Below are positions 13,300 through 21,006 of a stretch of 64,000 nt of DNA, piece after piece (position 1 is the first letter of the stretch; each line of letters opens with the position of its first letter). The notes beneath the pieces were generated by a model. The model worked only from the letters and a program-made list of their open reading frames with translations. It was not told where the DNA came from and did not search any database. The stretch comes from Burkholderiales bacterium (GTDB lineage: Bacteria; Pseudomonadota; Gammaproteobacteria; Burkholderiales; Burkholderiaceae_C): contig JAIOOS010000011.1 of NCBI GenBank assembly GCA_021414305.1, positions 1 through 64,000 on the forward strand, in the 5' to 3' direction. The position numbers were made by a program, and so were the translations under genes.

Positions 13300-13524
13300 T
13301 CAACCCTTGGGCGGAAACGAGTCGTGCCCGTGGCTGTCCTTGAACTGGATCCTGCCGTCGAGCCCGTGAACCACCAACTCGGTCTGCTGGTTCTGAGCGA
13401 TCTCGCGGGCGCGGTCAACAGCATCTTGCTTGCGGTCGAACAGCTCCGTGTCACGTTGCGCCCCGGCGCCGCGGACAGCCCACCCGATGTCCCGCGGGAC
13501 GACGTGTTGATTGCGCTTGGTCAT
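13300..13524 (-). CDS. DUF2188-type small protein
   Basis: 74 aa. MTKRNQHVVPRDIGWAVRGAGAQRDT... followed by FDRKQDAVDRAREIAQNQQTELVVHGLDGRIQFKDSHGHDSFP is the DUF2188 pattern, a short domain whose role is unknown. ATG 13524 has a strong AAGGAGGCAGGA leader; the track start lies 54 codons upstream in the divergent promoter. It lies 127 bp upstream of capV on the same strand, so it may share the CBASS promoter or be an independent small gene. Confidence 0.75.
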   Translation of the reverse strand: MTKRNQHVVPRDIGWAVRGAGAQRDTELFDRKQDAVDRAREIAQNQQTELVVHGLDGRIQFKDSHGHDSFPPKG

Positions 13525-13557
13525 TCCTGCCTCCTTCGGCAAACACTTCACACAATA

Positions 13558-13631
13558 GGATGTGCGGTCGTCGGGCAGGCCGCGGACACTGCTGCCCGGA
13601 TGTCCGCGGTTTCGAAATCGACCGCACATCC
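13558..13631. promoter_or_regulatory. Nested inverted repeats in the divergent CBASS / ImmA promoter region
   Basis: Outer arms GGATGTGCGGTCG (13558-13570) and CGACCGCACATCC (13619-13631) are a perfect 13-bp inverted repeat. Nested inside is a second perfect repeat, CCGCGGACA (13580-13588) and TGTCCGCGG (13601-13609). The set lies between the DUF2188 gene (minus) and the sigma-like gene (plus), where operators for both directions would be expected. Operator function is inferred; a transcribed stem-loop is the alternative. Confidence 0.55.
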
Positions 13632-13652
13632 GAAAAGACCCCTGGAGGCGCG

Positions 13653-14294
13653 GTGAGTAAACGCCCACGCGACGACATCGCAACACCGGAGGAGCTCAAC
13701 GCCGCCATCGCGGAACTCACTCCCGAGGAGCGGCTGCGGCTGTATAGGCAAGGCAATCTGTACGCTCTCGGCACGGAGTTCGCAAGCGGCAAGGAACTGC
13801 TGGGCGAGGCCGTCAAGCGCGCGCTCATCGGCACGTCTGGGCAGCGTCAGGGGCGGGAGCGAGGTCGTCCGTGGCCGAAAGACGAAAACATCGTCGGCTT
13901 CCTGATGGGCTGCATGAAGAGCATCGGGAACGGCTCGGCGGACTCCGTCGCTCAAAAGGTAGCTCGGACCGCGACGGTTCTGGTCGATGGCGAGAGCGAA
14001 CAGAGCCCGTCGCTGGTGGATCCGGTCGGCTTTCATCCGAGCGTTGAAGACGAGCTCATCGAGCGGGAGTCGGCGGAGGCGCGTCAGGCGGCCGCCGTTG
14101 CCGACGTGACTGCCATCGAGCAGCACTTCGCCCAGGATCAGGAGGTGCTCGGGATCCTGGAAGGCGAGAAGGACGGACTTACGGCGGCCGAGACCCGCGA
14201 AATCTTGGAGCTGACCCCGACGACCTACGACACCGCGCGCAGACGCCTGCGCCGCCACGTGGACAAACACTTCCCGGGAAGGATGCGCAAATGA
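13653..14294 (+). CDS. Sigma-70-like DNA-binding protein
   Basis: 213 aa from GTG 13653, which follows CTGGAGGCGCG. The earlier ATG in the track lies inside the nested inverted repeat and reads junk-like residues. The layout follows ECF-like sigma relatives: an N-terminal helical part with KELLGEAVKRAL and RGRPWPKDENIVGFLMGCMKSI, an acidic linker, and a C-terminal region-4-like HTH (DGLTAAETREILELTPTTYDTARRRLRRHV). It may bind promoter DNA, but activity as a true sigma factor is unproven. It overlaps the next gene (ATGA) and heads a three-gene operon divergent from CBASS. Confidence 0.7.
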   Translation: MSKRPRDDIATPEELNAAIAELTPEERLRLYRQGNLYALGTEFASGKELLGEAVKRALIGTSGQRQGRERGRPWPKDENIVGFLMGCMKSIGNGSADSVAQKVARTATVLVDGESEQSPSLVDPVGFHPSVEDELIERESAEARQAAAVADVTAIEQHFAQDQEVLGILEGEKDGLTAAETREILELTPTTYDTARRRLRRHVDKHFPGRMRK

Positions 14295-14695
14295 GCAACC
14301 AGGCGCGGCACGCACTTCTGGCGATCCAAAGGCTGAGCTCCGCGGATCTTGCTGGAACATCCGATGAGGACATTCGAGCCGAGATCGCCCAAGACGGTAT
14401 GGATCCTGACGCACTCGCGTGCGAGATTGCCGAGCATCTTGATTCCATTGCGGCCGAGTTCATGCGAAATTGTGTCGCCTCAACCAAGGCTTTGAAGAAG
14501 GCAGCCGATGTCCCTGCCACGAGCCACAGACCCACGCTCGAAAAGATCAAGCTCTTAATCCAGCTAGCGTTCGAGCGTGAGCCTGGTCTCGCCGCAGCAT
14601 TCCGAGAAGGCACCAAGCAGTCCGAGAACGACTTGGAGAGCCTGTTCGACGATCTGGTTGCGCTCGGGAAGATTCAAGTGGACTTAGATGGTTGA
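14291..14695 (+). CDS. Hypothetical protein between sigma-like and ImmA genes
   Basis: 134 aa, mostly helical and acidic, with no recognised domain. It starts by ATGA overlap with the sigma-like gene, and its end overlaps the ImmA gene by 8 bp, so the three proteins are produced together. In CapH/CapP-type modules the peptidase cleaves a repressor; this protein or the sigma-like protein could be the substrate. That role is inference from position only. Confidence 0.65.
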   Translation: MSNQARHALLAIQRLSSADLAGTSDEDIRAEIAQDGMDPDALACEIAEHLDSIAAEFMRNCVASTKALKKAADVPATSHRPTLEKIKLLIQLAFEREPGLAAAFREGTKQSENDLESLFDDLVALGKIQVDLDG

Positions 14696-15455
14696 TCCGA
14701 ACCTCCTGTCCTCCGCGGAGCGATTGCTTTGGGATCACGGATTCAGAAAGGCTGAGCACATCGACCTCGAGGGGCTCGCCTCGGCGAAGGGTGCGCGCGT
14801 TGTCTTTCGACATCTTGATGGCTGTGCCGCCCGCCTCGTCACCGACGGCGCGACAGCCATCATCAGCGTCGAAGCGCGCGACACTGAGGGACGACAGCGT
14901 TTTTCCCTGGGACATGAGTTAGCCCATTGGATCAACGACGTTCGAACCGCCGCATTCAAGTGCGCAAGCACTGATATCGGCCCGCAAAATGCCGAGGCTG
15001 CCGACACTGAGGCTGCAGCCAACCTTTATGCCAGCCAGCTGCTTCTGCCCGACTACATGGTTGACCCGTGGATGCGCGGAAAGAAGATGACTTTGAACGT
15101 CGCGAAGGACCTCCACGACGAGTTCAGATCGAGCATGACCGCCTCGGCGATTAAGCTTGCCAAGCGTTCCGAGACCTCCACGTGCGTGATGTGCCACGAC
15201 ATGAGAGGTCGCCGCTGGTTCGTTCGCAGCAAGCGTTGGCCGCACGACGTCTATCCAAAGAAGGAACTCCACCACGAATCGGCAGCATTTGACATCGTGT
15301 TCAAGGCGACAACCCGAATGTCTACCCCGCGTAAGGAGCCTGCCGGACACTGGCTGACAGGACCGCCGGACATCTTTCGCTCGTCGGCGGAAGTGCAGTC
15401 GATGAAACTTCCTGACGGCAGTGCGCTGACAATGCTGATGCTAATACCGCGGTGA
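14688..15455 (+). CDS. ImmA/IrrE-family metallopeptidase
   Basis: 255 aa. COG2856-type zinc peptidase with HELAH (residues 76-80 in SLGHELAHW) and a downstream EAAANLYASQLLLP helix supplying the third ligand. Such peptidases cleave a partner regulator after DNA damage or phage signals (ImmA of ICEBs1, CapP of CBASS). The C-terminal extension has a CVMC pair and an aromatic-rich strand region that may be the sensor. Divergent from CBASS, with the operator-like nested repeat between. Identity as a peptidase is firm; the link to CBASS control is inferred from position. Confidence 0.85.
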   Translation: MVDPNLLSSAERLLWDHGFRKAEHIDLEGLASAKGARVVFRHLDGCAARLVTDGATAIISVEARDTEGRQRFSLGHELAHWINDVRTAAFKCASTDIGPQNAEAADTEAAANLYASQLLLPDYMVDPWMRGKKMTLNVAKDLHDEFRSSMTASAIKLAKRSETSTCVMCHDMRGRRWFVRSKRWPHDVYPKKELHHESAAFDIVFKATTRMSTPRKEPAGHWLTGPPDIFRSSAEVQSMKLPDGSALTMLMLIPR

Positions 15456-15616
15456 TGTGAGATTTACGGCTGCTTTCGGCAACTGCTGACGTTCAAGTGG
15501 CATAGGCCGGCGGTCCGCAAATAGTCTGAAGCGGTCAGGCGCGAACTTGCGCAAACCGTCGGTCTGCTACTCATGTCGAGTAGGGTTCCCATGGACTAGT
15601 CTCGTAGGACTCAAAA

Positions 15617-15641
15617 AAACGGGGCCTCGAAGGCCCCGTTT
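15617..15641 (-). terminator. Rho-independent terminator for the 79-aa gene / phosphoesterase operon
   Basis: Perfect stem AAACGGGGCCT / AGGCCCCGTTT with a 3-nt loop, followed on the minus strand by a run of seven T. It lies 19 bp past the stop of the minus-strand 79-aa gene. It also has a short T run on the plus side, so it could stop the ImmA operon as well. Confidence 0.85.
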
Positions 15642-15659
15642 CACGTTCGGGAAAGTGTT

Positions 15660-15899
15660 TCAGCGAAAGACGTCTGGCGTCACCGCCTGAAGATCCACCG
15701 GCTCAGGCTTTCGCGACTGAGTCTGACGCTCGGACTGCGAGCCATGGACGCGCATCTGAGTTTGCTGCTCGAGACGCTTACGAACACTCTCGTCGCCGAG
15801 GTTCTTGGCGAACTCGACGATGCGACCGTAGTCGCGCACGCTGAGCTGCTTGCTCTTCAGCTGCAGCAGCCCGCCGGTGGTTCGTACGATGGTAGCCAC
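15660..15899 (-). CDS. Small hypothetical partner of the phosphoesterase
   Basis: 79 aa from GTG 15899. The first 50 residues are helical and charged (LKSKQLSVRDYGRIVEFAKNL), then a Gln/Ser/Arg-rich tail. It starts 39 bp after the metallophosphoesterase stop and ends just before a strong terminator, so the pair form one transcript. No family recognised. Confidence 0.6.
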   Translation of the reverse strand: MATIVRTTGGLLQLKSKQLSVRDYGRIVEFAKNLGDESVRKRLEQQTQMRVHGSQSERQTQSRKPEPVDLQAVTPDVFR

Positions 15900-15938
15900 G
15901 GTTATCGTGTGTTCCTTAACTGATATTCAGTGTAGCAC

Positions 15939-18674
15939 TTACAAGTGCCGTTCGTCTGAGGTTGGTTCAGGCTCACTTGGCCCATTGTCGACGACATATT
16001 CCAGCATGAGATGTGCCAATCCCCACACTTCCTGGGCGGTTGGCCGGCTCTCGGCGACGCTTTGAGCCGATTGGCTAGGGTCCGGCGCGCCAGGATCCAT
16101 TGCAGCTATTGAAAGTGATTGGTCGGCCGAAAGTGACCAGTCGGCCGGCTGCGGAGTCGCTGTCGATGGAGGTGGCGCCGAATCGTCCAAGACGGGCGCT
16201 TCCGAAGTTGGGTCGTCCGTGAGGTTGAGCAGGCCGCTGTCGCTCTCGGTCGACGAAATCGTCAGCACACCAACTGTCGACTGCGGATCCCAGTCTTCGA
16301 ATGACATGCCGTTAAGGCTCGCAAACGGATCGTCGAGCGCAAAGACCGGAAACGCAGCGACGAACTTCCACTTTGGATGCTCCCCAGCTTCGCCTGAGCG
16401 GTTGTAGAGGTACGCTGCGTCCTCCGTGCTTCCGGTCAGCGCGGGATCGATGTACATGACGAATTCGGATCGCTTGAATGCGGCCCCGACCACGCCTTCT
16501 CCTAGCGGAACGTCCAGCGGAATGGAAGCGGCCTCCGGCGTGTGACCAGGATAGGAAAGAACTTGCCGCAAAGACTGAGTCTCGCCGTCGTAGACAAAGG
16601 CCGCGATCTCAAGGTCGTCGACCTTGGGCAGGTGTGCCTTGAAGTGTGGCGATAACCAGTCGCGCAGGTCCCGCGCCCAGTTCTTCAAGCGCGCTTGGAG
16701 GGCCGCGTCTCCAAGCAAGGATTTGCGATAGGCCTCCGCCCTGCCACGGCGCGAAGTTTCCTCTCTGCGCTCGCTAAGGGTAAGCGTAGGCGCCTCTACA
16801 CGCCATCTGATGTCGTAGCGATGGCCGACAAGAGGAAACTCGACGCGCAACTCCCACGCGTTGCTGCCGATATGGACCAGGTTCCCTGCCTCGTGCGCCG
16901 TGAGATCCGTGTCGTGCGTCCATTCGCCGGGTCGCGCGTCAAAGAACTGCCTGGCTTCGCCGAGCGGAATGTCCGGATACCAGCTCCACCTGGAAACGTG
17001 GACATAGGGCTCGGTCGTCAACGAGTCGGCCGGAAGCTGCAGTCGGACCACCAGCGTTCGCATGGGCACGCGCACCACAAAAGAGGTGAACTCCAAGCCA
17101 GGCGAGCGACCCTGCAGATGGCCCACGAGCTCATCGCGCTGGCACGCGGCAATGGTTTCCCATTCCGTGATGGCATACGTGTTGAAGCAAACGAATTGAT
17201 AACCGTAGTCGACCGGTGGGCTCGTGGCCAGCCGTTGACCAAGGCTGATTCCGCAATTGATGGTGCGCTGAGGCGACGTCGGATGATCAACCCACATGTG
17301 ACCCGCACGTTTCGAAGCCTCCGTCAGCACAAGCGTCGTGTTGGCCACACGTCCCATCGTGACGTCGATGACAACCGGAACGACGTCGGTGGACAGACCT
17401 CGATCGAACACGTGGCCACTGATCTCATGCCTTACAACAGCGACGCCGCCGGCATCCACGGCTACAGCATGGGTGACCGTCGCCACCCACTGACCTTGTC
17501 GCTCCGCAGCTCGCCTGTGCACTCGCGCCTTGTGCATGGCCATGCCATGCACTTCGCGCTTGTTGCGAAACAGCTCGTTCACGGCCACTCCGCCACCACC
17601 GCCGAAATACACCGCCGTGTAGGACATTCTCCCGGTCTCGAACACGTCAATCAGATTGACGGAATTGCGGCCGGTCTCCGACAGCGTTACACCGCAACTT
17701 CCAGCCGCGAGCACGGCAATCTCGCCTTCGGACTTATGGTCCACCGTGTATCCCAGTCGACCGAACGCCGAGTAGTGCTTGTGTCCGTGGAGGATGAGGT
17801 CTACGTCGCAACGACTTAGCTCTCTGAGAACGAAGCCAGCGTTCCTCAACACCAGGAACGGTTCGAAGGAGGTAAGGCCTTCGACGATAGATGCCTCCGG
17901 AATGGGTAGCGGATGGTGATGGACCATCGCGACACGTGGAACAAAGGCTTGACCGCCCGGCTTGTCGCGGAGGTTGAGCATTCTGGACTTCAGCAGCGTC
18001 ACCTCCTTCGGGTTCACGCTCCCGCTCGCCAACCGCTGCGTGTAGTTGCTGTCCAGATAAACCAGTACCAACGACGACGGATCGTCGCTCCGAAGAATCG
18101 GCAGCGAATAGAGAGACCGTGAGTTCCATCGCCTGGCGATGGAGACAAAAGCTCTCTTCAGATACAGATACGGGGTGAACGCAACTCGCTCAAGCCAGCG
18201 CCGCGCCCAGCCATGGCTGCGATAGACGAGATAGCTCGGCATCTTGCTCGGGACATCCATGGCGTCGGGCCCGAACACTGATGCGAAGTTCGACGAGAAC
18301 GGCCAGACATTGATGTTTCCAAACGGTCCGCAGTCATGATTCCCCGGCACGCACCTGAGCAATGTCCTTTCGCCAACGGCCTTTCGCAACAGTTCGAGCT
18401 CGACGCGCGCCGCTGCCAGCATGAACAGCCCGCCGTGGTCGACCAAGTCACCCGTGCAAGCAATGAGGTCCGGTCGCTCCCGCTCGGCCAGTGCCGAAAC
18501 GTATTCCCAAACCGATTCATCGAAGTGCGCCCCGAAGTGGACGTCCGAGATGTGCAGGATTCGATACGGCCTTGCGGCCTTTCCGGCAGCGCTGCGCGAC
18601 CGTGCTCCGGGAGCATCCGGCAAAGCCTGCGATGTCTCTCGAAACGTAGCAGCGTCGGTCAGTACCTCCTCCAT
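15939..18674 (-). CDS. Large calcineurin-like metallophosphoesterase with GAF-like C-terminal domain
   Basis: 911 aa. The N-terminal domain (about 36-310) carries all metallophosphoesterase motifs: HISDVHFG (Asp44, His46), CTGDLVDHGG (Asp76), PGNHD (Asn112, His113), the VHHHP region near 252 and HGHKH (296-300). This is a dinuclear phosphoesterase of unknown substrate. Residues about 370-640 are beta-rich with several HPTSP- and WY-type strands and no family I can name. From about 690 to 840 a GAF-like sensor is suggested by FVYDGETQSLRQVLSY and PLGEGVVGAAFKRSEF, followed by an acidic disordered tail. ATG 18674 follows GGGGAGGCGCG. The link to the 79-aa gene and the defence-rich setting make it a candidate immunity gene; its function is unproven. 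Confidence 0.8.
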   Translation of the reverse strand: MEEVLTDAATFRETSQALPDAPGARSRSAAGKAARPYRILHISDVHFGAHFDESVWEYVSALAERERPDLIACTGDLVDHGGLFMLAAARVELELLRKAVGERTLLRCVPGNHDCGPFGNINVWPFSSNFASVFGPDAMDVPSKMPSYLVYRSHGWARRWLERVAFTPYLYLKRAFVSIARRWNSRSLYSLPILRSDDPSSLVLVYLDSNYTQRLASGSVNPKEVTLLKSRMLNLRDKPGGQAFVPRVAMVHHHPLPIPEASIVEGLTSFEPFLVLRNAGFVLRELSRCDVDLILHGHKHYSAFGRLGYTVDHKSEGEIAVLAAGSCGVTLSETGRNSVNLIDVFETGRMSYTAVYFGGGGGVAVNELFRNKREVHGMAMHKARVHRRAAERQGQWVATVTHAVAVDAGGVAVVRHEISGHVFDRGLSTDVVPVVIDVTMGRVANTTLVLTEASKRAGHMWVDHPTSPQRTINCGISLGQRLATSPPVDYGYQFVCFNTYAITEWETIAACQRDELVGHLQGRSPGLEFTSFVVRVPMRTLVVRLQLPADSLTTEPYVHVSRWSWYPDIPLGEARQFFDARPGEWTHDTDLTAHEAGNLVHIGSNAWELRVEFPLVGHRYDIRWRVEAPTLTLSERREETSRRGRAEAYRKSLLGDAALQARLKNWARDLRDWLSPHFKAHLPKVDDLEIAAFVYDGETQSLRQVLSYPGHTPEAASIPLDVPLGEGVVGAAFKRSEFVMYIDPALTGSTEDAAYLYNRSGEAGEHPKWKFVAAFPVFALDDPFASLNGMSFEDWDPQSTVGVLTISSTESDSGLLNLTDDPTSEAPVLDDSAPPPSTATPQPADWSLSADQSLSIAAMDPGAPDPSQSAQSVAESRPTAQEVWGLAHLMLEYVVDNGPSEPEPTSDERHL

Positions 18675-18849
18675 CGCGCCTCCCCAGCCAGTGGCCGAAC
18701 TGCTGCGTGGGGTCGGCTTGCGCTCGACGCCTGCATCACCTTGTCACTATAGATCGCCGGTACCGAGAGCGCGGAATTGTGTCAGTCCAAGGCCGCTGGA
18801 AGAGATGCTGATCGATGGCCTACCGAGGGATCGCCTTCCTTGGCAGCCT

Positions 18850-19071
18850 TTACTTCAGCCAGCCTATCCGTTTGAGAAAATCTCGCCGCTCGGGAGTCAT
18901 TTTCTCGATCGGTTTCGGCTGGTCCGGGCGGTGGTACATGACGCCGCACACGTGGCAACTGACGAACTCGGTCATGTAGACCTCGCCGTTCCTCTGACGC
19001 ACGCGCACGCGCTCGAAGTCGACGGACCCGCAGTAGCACGGCCCGCGGACGATCGTCGAATCCTTTGCCAT
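18850..19071 (-). CDS. Zinc-ribbon protein with LexA-type box upstream
   Basis: 73 aa. CYCG near the N-terminus and CHVC about 27 residues later make a likely four-cysteine zinc ribbon; the rest is charged. The start MAKDSTIV at 19071 is preferred to the track start at 19215, because the upstream part would run through the LexA-type box. A divergent, related zinc-ribbon reading frame lies on the other side of that box, so the two may be an old duplicated pair under common control. Function unknown; DNA or protein binding is possible. Confidence 0.65.
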   Translation of the reverse strand: MAKDSTIVRGPCYCGSVDFERVRVRQRNGEVYMTEFVSCHVCGVMYHRPDQPKPIEKMTPERRDFLKRIGWLK

Positions 19072-19088
19072 CTCGCTTGCATCTACTA

Positions 19089-19104
19089 CTGTACGAACAT
19101 ACAG
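19089..19104. promoter_or_regulatory. LexA/SOS-type operator
   Basis: CTGTACGAACATACAG matches the CTGT-N8-ACAG consensus of proteobacterial LexA boxes and is nearly fully symmetric (CTGTA...TACAG). It lies 17 bp upstream of the minus-strand zinc-ribbon ATG and 8 bp before the plus-strand ATG at 19113, so it could repress both directions. LexA binding is inferred from the motif; an element-encoded repressor with similar taste is possible. Confidence 0.6.
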
Positions 19105-19112
19105 TATCAGGC

Positions 19113-19459
19113 ATGAACCGCGACGCTGACAACCTGGCTGATGTGTTTGCGTCTGCGGAGCAGAGAACTTCGAACGCGTCGTCGTCGAGCGGGTGCTCTC
19201 CCGCCCGGTGGTCACCGACCTGATCGCCTGCGTCGAATGCCGCTGCGTCTACTACTCGCCGCTGCCCAGGCCGGCGCCTGCGGCACCGCCGTCGGGACCA
19301 GCCATGCCATCCGGCGTGATCACGAACGAGCCCGGCCTGTTTCGCACGTGGGGTGGCATCCCTCCCGGGCACCCTCCGAGCCGGCAAACACCCCAGGAGC
19401 TGCAGGCCCTCAAGGACGCCGCCGCGCGTGCCAGCCGGAGCAAGAAAAGAAGCCGCTGA
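19113..19459 (+). pseudogene. Divergent zinc-ribbon gene, apparently frameshifted
   Basis: From ATG 19113 the frame reads MNRDADNLAD and then becomes unlikely. One frame over, from about 19146, it reads VCVCGAENFERVVVERVL and continues as the track ORF 19193-19459, with CVEC completing a zinc ribbon like the divergent neighbour (CYCG...FERVRV...CHVC). A one-base loss near 19143-19146 would explain this. The track GTG at 19193 drops the first Cys pair, so I treat the gene as frameshifted, with sequencing error or programmed shifting as alternatives. Confidence 0.5.
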
Positions 19460-19598
19460 CCGTCGGCCTACTACGAAGGCTCTCCCGGATCCCTAGGACA
19501 CGCGCGAACGCATCGAACCACCTTGCCGCCATCTTCGAGTGGTCCGCACGATGGACCGAGCTGTCTGATCCGCCCGGGCCGTGGCCCCAGTCGCATCG

Positions 19599-19901
19599 TC
19601 AGGTCGCCGCGAGCTTCGCGAAAAGGCCGACGGCTACCGCAACGCTGAGCCAAATGCCCCAGCGCCAAGTGGTGAAGCGATAACGCTCGTTCCGAAGTAA
19701 GGCGCACCGGAGGCGACTGAGCGCCGAGGCGACGAGGCCGACGCCGGCAACCGTGCCGACGCTGCCGGTGTCGAAGGGGCCGCAGAGGGCCGCCGCGAGC
19801 CACAGGCCCGGCCACACCAGCGCATCCACTCCTGCCAGGAAGCGTCGACCCGGCCAGTACGCCGCATCCGGCCGTGGCGATCTCGCAAACAGAATCCACA
19901 T
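19599..19901 (-). CDS. Small inner-membrane protein
   Basis: 100 aa with hydrophobic segments at about 23-40 (VDALVWPGLWLAAALCG), 46-60 and 82-97 (WGIWLSVAVAVGLFAKL). ATG 19901 follows GGGAGAACAGTC. It stands alone, pointing away from the T4SS operon. Unrecognised, but similar small membrane proteins are common next to conjugation clusters. Confidence 0.55.
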   Translation of the reverse strand: MWILFARSPRPDAAYWPGRRFLAGVDALVWPGLWLAAALCGPFDTGSVGTVAGVGLVASALSRLRCALLRNERYRFTTWRWGIWLSVAVAVGLFAKLAAT

Positions 19902-20346
19902 GACTGTTCTCCCGAATCTCTCGTGCAGTGCTCCCGCGCACGAGCGGACACAACGCCCTCACCCTCCCCTCCCCCTGCCCTAAGTTCCGAGGGAGCCGCT
20001 CTCGGTTGTTCGTTCGGCGGTTCAGCCATGTCAGTACCGAGAGTCTTCCTGCCCCGCATTCGTCGATCGCCGTGCGAGACCGCCAGCACCGCGACCAAGC
20101 GCGGGTGCAAGGGCACCGTGGAATAAACGGAGGGGACCCGCCCGCGGGGAGAGGCCGTTTATGCCGTCGAAAGGCCCTTGCAGCCGCGCTCGCGGCGCTA
20201 CGGTTCGCCTAGGCGAGCGTCGGGTGCGGGGCTTGCTCGACAAACCGGCGTGAACGCCCGCGCGCACGGCGCGCGCCTCCTTTTCATCGGACTTGGCAGC
20301 GCCTGCGCATCGAGCACCTGTCCATCAAGGTCCGCAGCCGTCCGAG
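19902..20346. other. Structured intergenic region upstream of the T4SS operon
   Basis: 445 bp without a believable gene. It holds an inverted repeat TAAACGG (20124-20130) / CCGTTTA (20155-20161) around a G-rich/C-rich core, a perfect 12-bp palindrome TCGCCTAGGCGA (20205-20216), and GC-rich small hairpins near 20240-20275. This density of symmetry fits an oriT, oriV or complex promoter, but nothing here identifies which. Confidence 0.4.
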
Positions 20347-20372
20347 CGACGAAATTTCGCGAAATTTCGTCG
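20347..20372. promoter_or_regulatory. Element operator site 1 (before T4SS operon)
   Basis: CGACGAAA-N10-TTTCGTCG; here the spacer is also symmetric, so the site is a perfect palindrome of 32 bp when the flanks are included (20344-20375). It ends 35 bp before the first T4SS gene, overlapping the likely promoter. Three further sites of the same design occur at 51882, 54503 and 60138. Confidence 0.65.
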
Positions 20373-20407
20373 CTCTCGAAGGGGTGATGCGGTTCTAGAT
20401 TGCTCGC

Positions 20408-20998
20408 ATGGCAAAGCAACCGACATCACCGGCACCGAGCAATCGAAGCCACGGATTGGCCTCACTGCATCCAGCCCCTTGGGCGAAGCGACTCCCCTTT
20501 GCTCATCTTCTTGCGGCGCTTGCTCTCTCGCTGGGCGCGTCATCGCCAGCGACGGCGGTCGACGGCTGCCTGGTCCTCCTGTGCTTTGCTGCGCCGAGCT
20601 GGAAAGCCATCCCCCAGTGCGTTCCACCGATCCAGGAGGTCCTGCGCGACCTCGCGCGCGGCAAGCCGTTCCCGAGCTGCGGCATGTCCGGGAGCGGCAA
20701 CACCGCCGAGAACCGCCGCTCGAGCCCGGACTTCTGTCCACCGCAATACCTCGTCCCCGTCATCCTCGAGAGCGGCTCCGCTTACTACTGCGGATACGAC
20801 GGCGCTATCTCGGTCACGATCAACGGCGCGCTCTGGTCGAGGACCTGGTGGAGCCTGAGTGGCGACAGCGTTACCGAATACACGCCGGAAGCGAAGGCGT
20901 CTCTCGGGACTTGGGACACGCGCTTCGACGACGACTACGCGGCCTGGCTCGCAGCCCAGCCACCGGTCTCCCCTGAAGTCTGCCCACCCTCTTGCTGA
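20408..20998 (+). CDS. Exported Cys-rich protein at head of T4SS operon
   Basis: 196 aa. A signal peptide or signal anchor (about 28-50, LPFAHLLAALALSLGASSPATA) is followed by a Cys-rich body (CLVLLC, CVPP, CG, CPP, YYCGY, CPPSC) that should form disulphides in the periplasm. No family recognised. First gene after operator site 1; virB1 follows at once, so it is likely a transfer accessory protein. The ribosome site before ATG 20408 is weak. Confidence 0.6.
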   Translation: MAKQPTSPAPSNRSHGLASLHPAPWAKRLPFAHLLAALALSLGASSPATAVDGCLVLLCFAAPSWKAIPQCVPPIQEVLRDLARGKPFPSCGMSGSGNTAENRRSSPDFCPPQYLVPVILESGSAYYCGYDGAISVTINGALWSRTWWSLSGDSVTEYTPEAKASLGTWDTRFDDDYAAWLAAQPPVSPEVCPPSC

Positions 20999-21006
20999 AG
21001 TTGGAC

